Shown one piece after another: positions 16,065-24,101 of a stretch of 41,786 bases of DNA. The first letter of the stretch is position 1, and each line of letters opens with the position of its first letter. The position numbers and the translations under genes were made by a program. The stretch is from SW-6-46-9 sp964452185. Its GTDB lineage: Bacteria > Patescibacteriota > Minisyncoccia > Phycocordibacterales > SW-6-46-9. The notes beneath the pieces are model-generated. The model worked only from the letters and a program-made list of their open reading frames with translations. It was not told where the DNA came from and ran no database searches. The DNA lies in contig CAYVKO010000005.1 in NCBI GenBank assembly GCA_964452185.1, positions 1 to 41,786 of the forward strand. Reading direction: 5' to 3'.

Positions 16065-17024
16065 ATGCAGAAAAGCAATACACCGATACCAGACCACCTT
16101 CATGACTACCTCGACTGGATAGACGTTGAGAAAGGTCTTTCCTCTACCACCCAGGAAAACTATGCTCGTTTCCTGAAGCGTTTCTTCTCCTGGCTGAAAG
16201 ATAATGACCTTGAAGACTTAAAGCCACACGAACTTACCGAAGATCATGTTTGGAAGTATCGTATATTTTTAGCTCGTTATACCGACAATGATAATAGTTC
16301 TGAAGGCCTGACTCGCAGTACTCAGCAGCGTTACCTTATTGGCCTGCGTAGCTTACTTTCCTTTTTTGCCGCCCGAGACATAACCGCCCTCCCTCCCGAT
16401 AAAATCACGCTACCGAAGGATGACAGCGGCGACGAAGTGCGAAACCTAAGCTTAGACCAGCTAAAGAAGTTGTTTGCCGCCCCGGACACATCAAAGAAAA
16501 CCGGCCTGCGAGATCGAGCCATTCTTGAGACTTTCTTTTCTACCGGACTGCGAATTTCCGAACTTACTTCTCTTGATAAAAAACAAGTAGAGGGCTCTCT
16601 GGATGAAGATAGTTTGGAGTTAGGCGTTACCGGTAAGGGTAACAAAACGCGTACTGTTTACTTCTCTGACCGTGCTCTCAAATGGCTTAAAAAATACCTT
16701 AACACTCGCGACGATGATTATCCGGCCCTCTTTATAAGCTATCGCGGCCCAAGTGGATCCTCTCGCCGTCTGACTGACCGTTCCATACAGAAAAAAGTAA
16801 AAAAATATGCAATTCAGGTCGGACTGCCAAAAAATACCACACCGCACGTGCTGCGGCACTCATTTGCTACAAACCTTCTGCGAAAAGGTGTCGATATTCG
16901 TGTCCTGCAGGAATTTCTTGGTCATGAATCTATAACCGCTACGCAGGTTTACACACACGTCACCGACAAACAGCTGCAAGACATTCACAATAAGCACCAC
17001 GGCGGAGATCAACTGGAAGAATAA
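16065..17024 (+). CDS. xerC: XerC/XerD-type tyrosine recombinase
   Basis: Site-specific recombinase, likely resolving chromosome dimers. 319 aa from 16065; the frame is open from an ATG at 16041, but a TATAAT lies between the two, so the later start is used. N-terminal SAM-like core-binding domain (about 10-105), C-terminal catalytic domain with the full signature: Arg163 (TGLRISELT), Lys near 191-194 (GKGNKTR), His261-Arg264 (HVLRHSFAT), His287 (LGHESI) and Tyr296 nucleophile (TQVYTH). No phage or integrase genes are nearby, so a housekeeping Xer is more likely than an integron or phage enzyme. Confidence 0.93.
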   Translation: MQKSNTPIPDHLHDYLDWIDVEKGLSSTTQENYARFLKRFFSWLKDNDLEDLKPHELTEDHVWKYRIFLARYTDNDNSSEGLTRSTQQRYLIGLRSLLSFFAARDITALPPDKITLPKDDSGDEVRNLSLDQLKKLFAAPDTSKKTGLRDRAILETFFSTGLRISELTSLDKKQVEGSLDEDSLELGVTGKGNKTRTVYFSDRALKWLKKYLNTRDDDYPALFISYRGPSGSSRRLTDRSIQKKVKKYAIQVGLPKNTTPHVLRHSFATNLLRKGVDIRVLQEFLGHESITATQVYTHVTDKQLQDIHNKHHGGDQLEE

Positions 17025-17106
17025 CCACCTCCCTTCCCTATTCTTTACATATCCTGAAAATATTGTTTTTGTAAACCAAACAATTTAAATATAAAAGGTC
17101 AATACT

Positions 17107-17337
17107 CTAACCTTCGATCTCAAAATCCTCCCACCACGGAGCGGCAACCATCAAAAACACAACTACAGGAGCCAGTAGTGTGCCGGTAACTACTTTAACT
17201 GTGGTATTCGCCTCTTCCCAGCCGGGCTTAACTTCACTAACAAAAATACCCAGCGGTACTACGATCATTCCTAGTACCACCTTAACCAGGACTCGCAAAA
17301 AAGTTTTGCCAACACCTAATAGATCTTCTAGCATCAC
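17107..17337 (-). CDS. Small two-helix membrane protein
   Basis: 76 aa with two hydrophobic segments (VLVKVVLGMIVVPLGIFV and VVTGTLLAPVVVFLMVAAPW) separated by a short acidic loop, ending in WWEDFEIEG. It has two adjacent start codons (17337 or 17334). No domain recognised. It is 39 nt downstream of another small membrane protein on the same strand, and both may be co-transcribed. Confidence 0.6.
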   Translation of the reverse strand: MMLEDLLGVGKTFLRVLVKVVLGMIVVPLGIFVSEVKPGWEEANTTVKVVTGTLLAPVVVFLMVAAPWWEDFEIEG

Positions 17338-17376
17338 CTAGATAATACAACTGTAAGACAAAATGTCAATACGAAA

Positions 17377-17637
17377 CTACAGCTGTTGTGAGAAGTTGTT
17401 AATTTTTTTGCGAGCAAGTTGTAGCTTCTCTTTTACGTCTGGATATTCTGCAAGATAGTGGTCGGCATTTTTCTCAAGCCATTCATCAAATGTTTTCCAT
17501 ACGGTAGCAATAAGTAATACTCCCATACAAATAAGTAGTATTCCCGGCATAAACGGCAAGAACAAACCTGCCACACCGGAAAGCAGTATCACCGATCCAA
17601 GCATAACTACTGTAACTTCGCGTCTGAGATTATTCAT
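17377..17637 (-). CDS. Small membrane protein, PGPGW-like
   Basis: 86 aa. A hydrophobic hairpin (VVMLGSVILLSGVAGLFLPFMPGILLICMGVLLIATVW) with the turn LPFMPGILL resembles the LP-x-x-PG turn of the PGPGW/DUF454-like small transmembrane families, followed by an amphipathic cytoplasmic helix (DEWLEKNADHYLAEYPDVKEKLQLARKK). The family match is by pattern only. It lies between two other minus-strand membrane proteins. Confidence 0.6.
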   Translation of the reverse strand: MNNLRREVTVVMLGSVILLSGVAGLFLPFMPGILLICMGVLLIATVWKTFDEWLEKNADHYLAEYPDVKEKLQLARKKINNFSQQL

Positions 17638-17663
17638 GATAAGTATGTATTATCTTTAATTAA

Positions 17664-18071
17664 TCATTCTGTTAAACCAGGGCAGTTTTGGGCTGGAGTA
17701 TAACCTGCCTCTCGAGCTTGTTTTCGATCAGAAAAATATACTTTGTTTTCTTCATTGATCCTTTGAGCACCACTGCACCATTGAAAGTGAAAAATATCCG
17801 AGTTTTCAGATCCCACCAACACCTTCCCTTCTTGCGCTTGCGTATCGTCTTCTGAGCCATTTTCGTTTGCAGCATTAGCTGTAGCTGACTGTGCCGGGAG
17901 GTTTATCTCTTCTACCTGTATACTCTTTGTGGTGTTTGTAGCATGAGCCAGCCACCCAAGCGCAAAAGATCCAACCCCCACCAAACACATAACAACCACT
18001 ATCACCACATCAAGTGGTAAATGGCGGAATTTACGCTTGAATAAACTGATAAATTCGCGTATACTTTGCAT
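17664..18071 (-). CDS. Membrane-anchored protein with Ada-like Cys/His domain
   Basis: 135 aa from the Met at 18071; the frame is open further upstream, but that part overlaps bL27 and reads as non-coding. Basic N-terminus, one membrane helix (VVIVVVMCLVGVGSFALGWLA), a low-complexity linker, and a C-terminal domain of about 55 aa (KVLVGSENSDIFHFQWCSG ... ENKVYFSDRKQAREAGYTPAQNC) that matches the pattern of the Ada-like metal-binding fold (His/Cys, then N-x-x-F, A-x-x-x-GY-x-P-x-x-x-C). From memory this anchored architecture is common in Parcubacteria; the role is unknown. A TATTAT -10 box ends 6 nt before the start. Confidence 0.7.
   Translation of the reverse strand: MQSIREFISLFKRKFRHLPLDVVIVVVMCLVGVGSFALGWLAHATNTTKSIQVEEINLPAQSATANAANENGSEDDTQAQEGKVLVGSENSDIFHFQWCSGAQRINEENKVYFSDRKQAREAGYTPAQNCPGLTE
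18037..18065 (+). promoter_or_regulatory. bL27 promoter, overlapping a divergent promoter
   Basis: TTGAAT (18037-18042), 17-nt spacer, TATACT (18060-18065). It lies within the first codons of the minus-strand gene. Conversely the minus-strand -10 (TATTAT, complement of 18078-18083) lies within the rpmA leader, so the two divergent units share a face-to-face promoter region. Confidence 0.6.
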
Positions 18072-18093
18072 GTGTAAATAATACACGCATTCT

Positions 18094-18372
18094 ATGGCAC
18101 AGACAAAACAAGGAGGAGCAGTAAAAAACTTACAAGACTCAAATCCGCAGTACTTAGGTATTAAGCTATCTGACGGAGAGGCAGCTAAAACTGGCGCTAT
18201 CATTGTTCGTCAGCGTGGTACGAAGATCATGGCTGGAAAGAACGTTGGTGTCGGAAAAGATCACACGTTATTTGCAGAAACCGACGGCACAGTCCGCTTC
18301 CGCGAAAAGAACCGAACCGCGTTTGATGGATCTGTAAAGAAGAAAAAATTCGTCGACGTACTTCCGGCTTAA
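18094..18372 (+). CDS. rpmA: 50S ribosomal protein bL27
   Basis: Large-subunit protein whose N-terminus reaches the peptidyl transferase centre. 92 aa. The family core is clear: KNLQDSNPQYLGIK, GAIIVRQRGTK, AGKNVGVGKDHTLFA, DGTVRF. The N-terminal MAQTKQGGAV replaces the usual MAHKKGGGST; there is no cleavable N-terminal extension as seen in Firmicutes. The gene is monocistronic, with a promoter at 18037 and a strong terminator at 18407. It is not adjacent to rplU, its usual partner, which lies 6 kb away on the other strand. Confidence 0.97.
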   Translation: MAQTKQGGAVKNLQDSNPQYLGIKLSDGEAAKTGAIIVRQRGTKIMAGKNVGVGKDHTLFAETDGTVRFREKNRTAFDGSVKKKKFVDVLPA

Positions 18373-18406
18373 GGGTTGTATATACATTTTTTAAATCTTG
18401 CAAACT

Positions 18407-18436
18407 AAAACATCCGGGCTACCCGGATGTTTTTTT
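18407..18436. terminator. Strong terminator between convergent rpmA and rplI
   Basis: A perfect 12-bp stem (AAAACATCCGGG / CCCGGATGTTTT, 3-nt loop) with a T-run on the plus strand and a shorter one on the minus strand. It lies between two convergent genes and can serve both. Confidence 0.92.
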
Positions 18437-18457
18437 ATTGGATTCGAAAGTTTCTGG

Positions 18458-18901
18458 TTACTCAGCCACCACTTCAAGGTCAGCAGTTGCTTCCGCATCG
18501 AGGATAGATATGTCCACGGTGTACTCGCCTACTTTGTCTATAGGATCATCACGCTGGACATCTTCAGCCTCTATCGTAAGGCTGGTCTGGTTGTTTACGG
18601 CTTTAGCTATGGTTTCTTTTGTTACCCCAGCAAACAATCCTCCTTGCTCATTTGCATTAGCGGTAATTGTAATTAGCTCACCTTCAAGCTCGTCAAGTTT
18701 TTCAGCTTGTTTTTGTTTCTCTTTACGCCGTGCCTCTCTGGCTTGCTCTCGTTCGTTTTCATACTTCTTTATGTTTTCCTCTGTTGCAACTCGCGCTAAT
18801 CCACGAGGAATCAAATAGTTGGTTCCGTAGCCGTCAGCTACTTCATGTTGCTCGTATTTTTTTCCTACATTCGGTACGTCTTCTAAGAGTATAACTTCCA
18901 T
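18458..18901 (-). CDS. rplI: 50S ribosomal protein bL9
   Basis: Two-domain L1-stalk-base protein. 147 aa. The N-terminal signature EVILLEDVPNVGKKYEQHEVADGYGTNYLIPRGLA is typical, followed by the long connecting helix (NIKKYENEREQAREARRKEKQK) and the C-terminal domain with GLFAGVTKETIAKAV. It starts 7 nt after the CtpA-like gene, so both share a transcript. From memory bL9 has been lost from some CPR groups, so its presence slightly narrows the lineage. Confidence 0.97.
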   Translation of the reverse strand: MEVILLEDVPNVGKKYEQHEVADGYGTNYLIPRGLARVATEENIKKYENEREQAREARRKEKQKQAEKLDELEGELITITANANEQGGLFAGVTKETIAKAVNNQTSLTIEAEDVQRDDPIDKVGEYTVDISILDAEATADLEVVAE

Positions 18902-18908
18902 ACGTAAA

Positions 18909-20177
18909 TTACTGACTATTACTAGTAAGTGTTTCTATAACTTCACGAAGCTGTGAGTCGATCAAGTCTCCTGTAACACTCGCTTGGCTTTGCTCCTCCT
19001 CTTCAGGGACTTCCACCGTAACGTCGGGCTCAAGCCCTCCGTCGGAAATTGAGGTGTCATCTGGCGTAAACCACCGAGCGACAGTCACCTTCAAGGCCGT
19101 GTTATCAGAAAGCTCTACAAGTTCCTGGACTGAACCCTTACCAAAAGTACTGGTACCAAACAACCTGGCTACACCGTGATCTCGTAAAGCTCCGGCTACA
19201 ATCTCGGAAGCGGAGGCACTCCCTTCGTTTACCAAAACAGCTACATTGGTATCTTCGCTCACCAGATCGTATCCGTTTGAGCGATGAACTCGCGGATCAC
19301 GCTTGTCTCCAAAAGATTCCCGCACCACCACCTTTTCTTTATCAACAAAGTGGCTGGATACATCAACGGCCGCTTGCAGGAATCCGCCAGCGTTACCGCG
19401 TAAGTCTATGACCAGATTATCTTTTCCTGACTGCTCAAACTCTTGTAGTGCATTTCGAAACGCCTCTGGTGATTTAGCCGAAAAGTTATAAAGTGCAATC
19501 ACATATGCTTCGTTAGTTTCGGCTGTTTCAATTGTTGGGATTTGAATTGTTGAGCGAGTTACCGCAACCTCTCGCGGTTCTTGGCTTCCTTCTGAAAGGA
19601 TGGTTAACTCAACATCTGTTCCTTTTTCTCCACGAATAAGCTGTACAGCGTTCTGCACAGACATACCTTCAGTACTTTCTCCGCCAATCGATAAAATCTT
19701 GTCATTAGGCTCCAAACCGGCTTCTTGTGCTGGCGTATCCGGGAGTGGCGAAATAACTGTCAGTACCCCATCACGTTGACCTACTTCCATTCCAACACCA
19801 CCAAACTCTCCTTGTATATTACCTTCAAATACCTCGTTCTCGCTTGGTGGTAAGAAGAGAGTGTATGGATCACCGAGCGATTCTGTCATTCCTTGAATGG
19901 CTCCATACACACGTTCTTGGTCAGTGGTTGTTGAAGTGCTTGTTCCGGATGAAGGATTAGCCGGTACAAACTTTTCATTCAAGACACTCCAGGCCTCCCA
20001 AAAAGTGCCGAAGTTAGCATCTTGACTTATCTCGCCTCGAGGGGCAACTGTGTTCGCATTATTTCCGTGCTCAAGCTGATGAACATTACCATAATAAAAT
20101 CCAGCACCAAAAATAAGCACTGAAAAAAACACAGCGCCAATTGCAGTTTTTGTCTTGTTATTTGAAAAAGTCACCAT
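18909..20177 (-). CDS. ctpA: S41 C-terminal processing peptidase (CtpA-like)
   Basis: Periplasmic-facing serine protease of the tail-specific family. 422 aa. N-terminal membrane anchor (about 10-30), PDZ domain (about 120-205, with GVGMEVGQRDGVLTVISPLPDTPA and GLEPNDKILSI), then the S41 catalytic core: LRGNAGGFLQAAVD, the Ser of NEGSASASEI (Ser322) and the Lys of FGKGSVQ (Lys347). Both catalytic residues are present. A Ser/Thr-rich insert sits at 76-85. It is upstream of rplI in the same operon. Confidence 0.95.
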   Translation of the reverse strand: MVTFSNNKTKTAIGAVFFSVLIFGAGFYYGNVHQLEHGNNANTVAPRGEISQDANFGTFWEAWSVLNEKFVPANPSSGTSTSTTTDQERVYGAIQGMTESLGDPYTLFLPPSENEVFEGNIQGEFGGVGMEVGQRDGVLTVISPLPDTPAQEAGLEPNDKILSIGGESTEGMSVQNAVQLIRGEKGTDVELTILSEGSQEPREVAVTRSTIQIPTIETAETNEAYVIALYNFSAKSPEAFRNALQEFEQSGKDNLVIDLRGNAGGFLQAAVDVSSHFVDKEKVVVRESFGDKRDPRVHRSNGYDLVSEDTNVAVLVNEGSASASEIVAGALRDHGVARLFGTSTFGKGSVQELVELSDNTALKVTVARWFTPDDTSISDGGLEPDVTVEVPEEEEQSQASVTGDLIDSQLREVIETLTSNSQ

Positions 20178-20237
20178 CTAATAGTGTGCCATATTAACCG
20201 TTATATCGCAACACAAATACCCTGCAGATAACAAGAA

Positions 20238-20246
20238 TGCTATACT
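20238..20246 (+). promoter_or_regulatory. Extended -10 promoter of corA
   Basis: TG-C-TATACT (20238-20246), 10 nt before the corA ATG, predicts a leader of only a few nucleotides. It lies in the 79-nt divergent space with ctpA. Confidence 0.6.
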
Positions 20247-20256
20247 TAACTTACAC

Positions 20257-21165
20257 ATGAAGACAATTCACACAGCTGACGGCCTTACATGGCAACATAT
20301 TACTGCACCAAGCACTCAACAAGCCGAAACAATTGGAGAAAAGCACGGCTTGCATCTGCGTACAGCTGAAGAAATACTTTCCAAAAATGTTGCCAGCAAG
20401 GTAGACATATTCGATTCATATGTATATGTAGTATTGCACTTCCCTGTCCTGGTAGAGGGCAAAATAAGAAGTAGCGAAATTGACTGTATTGTTACCAAAA
20501 AAACATTGATTAGTATTAGCTACGAAGAAATCCCCGTCATTACCGATCTTGAGCGGCAGGTTGAAGCAAACACGGTATTAAACAACTCCTCTATTGGCGA
20601 ACACGCAGGGTACCTACTATACTTCCTGCTGTCTCGACTGTACCGATCTGTTAACGACGAGCTTTTGGTTGATGAACACGAGCTCCGAAAGCTTGAACGC
20701 GAAATCTTTTCGGGCAATCACCGAGAAATGGTAACAGCTTTATCCAGAGCAAACCGTGAGCTTTTGGATATTAACCAGATACTAGCGGACCATAAATCCG
20801 TACTGCCATCTTTGGAAGCAGCCGGAAGAGAGCTTTTGGGTGATGACTTCCAGTACAGACTTAAACGGATTCACGGTGAGTACAAACGAGTCAACACAAA
20901 ACTCAACCAACTAAGGGAGATACTAGGTGAACTCAAACAAACAAATGATTCACTACTTACCACCCGTCAGAATGAGGTAATGAAGATATTCACCATTATG
21001 GCCTTCCTCACCTTTCCGTTATCCTTAATGGCGTCAGTGTTTGGTATGGATACCCAAGCCACCCCTATAATCGGCCACCCATACGACTTCTGGATTATCG
21101 TAGGAGCGATGCTTGCGCTTGTAGTAATCTTTCTTTCTTACTTTTATTACAAGGAGTGGTTATGA
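20257..21165 (+). CDS. corA: CorA-type magnesium/divalent cation channel with GMD in place of GMN
   Basis: Membrane cation transporter, expected pentamer. 302 aa. Long cytoplasmic alpha/beta and helical domain (1-245) including LRLSDI-like elements and the stalk helix (LNQLREILGELKQTNDSLL), then two C-terminal helices (MAFLTFPLSLMASVFG and the last about 22 residues). The selectivity motif between them reads GMD (263-265) where CorA has a near-invariant GMN, and the following loop TQATPIIGHPYDFW differs from the usual acidic loop. It overlaps cysS by 4 nt (ATGA). A CorA-superfamily assignment is safe; Mg specificity is not. Confidence 0.9.
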   Translation: MKTIHTADGLTWQHITAPSTQQAETIGEKHGLHLRTAEEILSKNVASKVDIFDSYVYVVLHFPVLVEGKIRSSEIDCIVTKKTLISISYEEIPVITDLERQVEANTVLNNSSIGEHAGYLLYFLLSRLYRSVNDELLVDEHELRKLEREIFSGNHREMVTALSRANRELLDINQILADHKSVLPSLEAAGRELLGDDFQYRLKRIHGEYKRVNTKLNQLREILGELKQTNDSLLTTRQNEVMKIFTIMAFLTFPLSLMASVFGMDTQATPIIGHPYDFWIIVGAMLALVVIFLSYFYYKEWL

Positions 21166-22592
21166 CAGAATCACAATCAACCAATCACAATACAGAATAC
21201 CAAGGACCGCCTTTACGTCTCTACAACACCATGTCGCGAGAGAAGGAGGTCTTTACTCCGATTGATGAGAGTAAGCCGGTACGGATGTACAACTGTGGCC
21301 CAACCGTGTATGACTTTCAGCATATAGGAAATCTTCGAGCATACGTATTTGTCGATGTACTGCGACGCACACTTGAGATAAACGGATTCACCGTAAAGCA
21401 AATCATTAACATAACCGATGTCGGCCATCTAGTATCAGACGGAGATGTTGGTGAGGATAAAATGACCAAGGGGTTGAAAAAAGAAGGCCTGCCGGTAACA
21501 CTTGCCTCAATGAAGGAGCTTGGGGAAAAATACGCACAGATATTTAAAGAAGATCTCGATAAGCTCAATATCAAGCAACCAGACCGATTCCCAAAAGCCT
21601 CAGAACATGTTGATGAAGACATCGCATTTATAGAAACCTTGGAAGAAAAAGAGGTAGTCTATGAAACAGAAGACGGACTGTACTTTGATACAAGCAAGCT
21701 CGAGGATTATGGCAAACTGGCCGGAGGGATATCATCAGATGAAGATATTCAGCAGCGCGTAGAGAATGAGCAAAAGCGTAATCCGCGTGATTTTGCACTC
21801 TGGAAATTTGATGACGAACTCGGATGGAGCAGCCCGTGGGGACAAGGCTTCCCTGGTTGGCACATAGAGTGTTCGGTAATGAGTAAAGAGTATTTGGGTG
21901 ACTCATTCGACATTCACACCGGTGGCATTGATCACATCCCGGTCCATCACACAAATGAAATAGCTCAAAGTGAAACCGCAACCGGCCAAACCATGGCTAA
22001 ATACTGGCTTCATAATGACTTCATGACCATAAAAGAAGAGAAAATATCGAAGTCGATTGGTAACACTATTTACTTACGAACTATTGAAAAGGAAGGATTT
22101 AGTCCACTCGCCTATCGTTACCATCTTTTGAGTGCCCGTTATCGTACAAAAATGAATTTCTCCTGGGAAGCACTCACGTCAGCCGAGAATGCCCTTCGTC
22201 GTTTGTACGAGTTCATGCGCACCAACGAAGCAGAAAGCGGTGGTGTTGATGAAGAATACAAAGATGAATTCATTGCTGCAATAAATGATGACCTAAATAC
22301 CCCAAAAGCACTGTCCGTCTTGTGGGATCTTATCGGTGACTTGAGTATAGAAGATAAAGATAAAGCTGCTACACTGCTGTTTTTCGATTCAGTTCTCGGC
22401 CTTGACCTTGCCAACCCTCCAGAGATTAATATTCCGGCTGAAGTCCAAAAACTTGCACAAGAACGAAAGGATGCTCGGAAAAATGAAAACTTCGAGAAAG
22501 CCGATAAGCTTCGTGACAAAATTAAAAATAAAGGATATACCATAAAAGACACCGACGAAGGATTTCGTCTTTTGCCTGCCAAAAATAGCTAA
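21162..22592 (+). CDS. cysS: Cysteinyl-tRNA synthetase
   Basis: Class I synthetase charging tRNA-Cys. 476 aa from the ATG at 21162, chosen because it gives the 4-nt ATGA overlap with corA and an AAGGAG ribosome-binding site 5 nt upstream. Seen: the zinc/HIGH region CGPTVYDFQHIGNLRAYV, GWHIECS, the zinc ligands near GGIDHIPVHHTNEIAQ, and KISKSIGN as the KMSKS loop. The C-terminal helical domain ends in KARKDARKNENFEKADKLRD-type repeats, as is typical for the family. Confidence 0.96.
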   Translation: MTESQSTNHNTEYQGPPLRLYNTMSREKEVFTPIDESKPVRMYNCGPTVYDFQHIGNLRAYVFVDVLRRTLEINGFTVKQIINITDVGHLVSDGDVGEDKMTKGLKKEGLPVTLASMKELGEKYAQIFKEDLDKLNIKQPDRFPKASEHVDEDIAFIETLEEKEVVYETEDGLYFDTSKLEDYGKLAGGISSDEDIQQRVENEQKRNPRDFALWKFDDELGWSSPWGQGFPGWHIECSVMSKEYLGDSFDIHTGGIDHIPVHHTNEIAQSETATGQTMAKYWLHNDFMTIKEEKISKSIGNTIYLRTIEKEGFSPLAYRYHLLSARYRTKMNFSWEALTSAENALRRLYEFMRTNEAESGGVDEEYKDEFIAAINDDLNTPKALSVLWDLIGDLSIEDKDKAATLLFFDSVLGLDLANPPEINIPAEVQKLAQERKDARKNENFEKADKLRDKIKNKGYTIKDTDEGFRLLPAKNS

Positions 22593-22674
22593 CCCCACCT
22601 AGACCACCCTTTGGTAGTACACACTTTTTACACATACTCCTCCACGAGTTATTAAATTTGTCGAGATCTTACTG

Positions 22675-22683
22675 TGCTACCAT
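22675..22683 (+). promoter_or_regulatory. Extended -10 promoter of dnaB
   Basis: TG-C-TACCAT (22675-22683) lies 8 nt before the in-frame ATG at 22692. The rest of the 22593-22691 spacer holds a short ACCACC/GGTAGT hairpin (about 22609-22624) and no gene. Confidence 0.45.
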
Positions 22684-22691
22684 CTAAATGT

Positions 22692-24095
22692 ATGACTTCT
22701 GGTAAAGAAAATCTCCGCGTACCACCTCACAGTCTTGATGCCGAGCAGGCACTCCTTGGCTCGATCATGCTTCGAGAAAGCGCACTTCATGATGTGGTGG
22801 AACGTATTCGGCCAGAAATGTTTTACGCCAGCAAGCATGGAGAGATCTATGAAGCAATGCTGGAGCTGTTCTCGGACGGAACCGCCATCGATCTGTTGTC
22901 TCTTTCTGACAAACTTGAAGAATACGAAGTCCTCACAGACATTGGTGACAGCGAATACCTAACAGAGATTGTAGACACGGTTCCGTCTGCCTCCAATATT
23001 GAGCACTACGCCGATATTGTTTACAAAAAGCATATGATGCGTGAGCTTATCAAAGCTGGCGGTGATATTACTCAGCTAGGTTTTGAAGAATCCGGTGATC
23101 TCGAGGATATTCTCGATGAAGCTGAGAAGCAAGTTTACGATATTACGAGTGATGGATCACGGGATAATTATGTTGCTTTAAGTGGCGAACTGGAAGGTGC
23201 CTTTGAGCGAATTGAGAAGCTTAATGAAGCCGACGACGATGAACTGCGCGGTGTACCAACCGGATTTCCAAAACTTGATGACAAACTTTCCGGCCTGCAG
23301 CCGTCCGACCTGGTTATTCTGGCCGCCCGTCCTTCTATGGGTAAAACCTCATTGGCTCTGGACATAGCTCGACAAACCGCAACCGGACATGACTCATCGG
23401 TATGTATATTCTCAATGGAGATGAGCAGCCAGCAACTGGTTGACCGTATGCTTGCGGCTGAGTCTCGAGTTGACGCTTGGAAGCTACGAACCGGTAAAGT
23501 GCGAGCAGATCAAGAGTTTCAACAACTACGAGACGCCCTAGGCTCTCTTTCCCAGGCTCCGGTATTCATTGACGACCAACCCGGTAACAACATTATTCGC
23601 ATGCGGTCAGTAGCTCGCCGGCTAAAACGTGAAGAGGACCTGGATCTTATCATCGTTGATTATCTTCAGTTAATGCTGCCAACCGGTCGAGCTAAGAACT
23701 CTGATTCGATGGTGTTCCAGATTACTGAGATTTCTCGATCACTGAAGATGTTGGCCAAAGAAATCGAAGTGCCGGTAGTGGCACTTTCCCAGTTATCTCG
23801 AGCGGTCGAACAACGCCAAGATCGGCCTCGCTTGTCTGACTTGCGAGACTCCGGGTCCATTGAGCAGGATGCAGATGTGGTCATGTTTATTCATAACGAT
23901 GACAAATACAAAGAAAACGAAGAGGAACACGATAACATCACAGAGATACTAATTGAGAAACACCGTAACGGTCCAACCGGAAAAATCGATCTCTTCTTTG
24001 ATGACGAGAAGACAAGCTTCCTGCCTATCGAAACAGACGACTTTGAATCCATCGATTCCGAAAAAGCAGATGATAGTCTTGAAGAAGCTTTCTAA
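22692..24095 (+). CDS. dnaB: Replicative DNA helicase DnaB
   Basis: Hexameric fork helicase. 467 aa from the ATG at 22692; an in-frame GTG at 22674 sits on the presumed promoter, so the later start is used. N-terminal domain begins with VPPHSLDAEQALLGSIML; the RecA-like core has the P-loop SMGKTSLA (Lys218), the VFSMEMS-type segment (CIFSMEMSSQQLVDRML), IIVDYLQLM (Walker B), and QLSRAVEQRQDRPRLSDLRDSGSIEQDAD. An acidic tail of about 20 residues follows. Six nucleotides separate it from recR. Confidence 0.96.
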   Translation: MTSGKENLRVPPHSLDAEQALLGSIMLRESALHDVVERIRPEMFYASKHGEIYEAMLELFSDGTAIDLLSLSDKLEEYEVLTDIGDSEYLTEIVDTVPSASNIEHYADIVYKKHMMRELIKAGGDITQLGFEESGDLEDILDEAEKQVYDITSDGSRDNYVALSGELEGAFERIEKLNEADDDELRGVPTGFPKLDDKLSGLQPSDLVILAARPSMGKTSLALDIARQTATGHDSSVCIFSMEMSSQQLVDRMLAAESRVDAWKLRTGKVRADQEFQQLRDALGSLSQAPVFIDDQPGNNIIRMRSVARRLKREEDLDLIIVDYLQLMLPTGRAKNSDSMVFQITEISRSLKMLAKEIEVPVVALSQLSRAVEQRQDRPRLSDLRDSGSIEQDADVVMFIHNDDKYKENEEEHDNITEILIEKHRNGPTGKIDLFFDDEKTSFLPIETDDFESIDSEKADDSLEEAF

Positions 24096-24101
24096 ACCGC
24101 C

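Noticed and set aside
18072..18203. N-terminal extension of the Ada-like membrane protein
   Set aside because: The extra 44 codons overlap the bL27 gene and its promoter and would place unrelated sequence before the basic N-terminus and membrane helix. The Met at 18071 is better.
22139..22582. 147-aa open frame antisense to cysS
   Set aside because: Mirror frame of a certain gene with no plausible protein features.
22605..22630. Terminator between cysS and dnaB
   Set aside because: The ACCACC/GGTAGT hairpin is short and not followed directly by a T-run on either strand.
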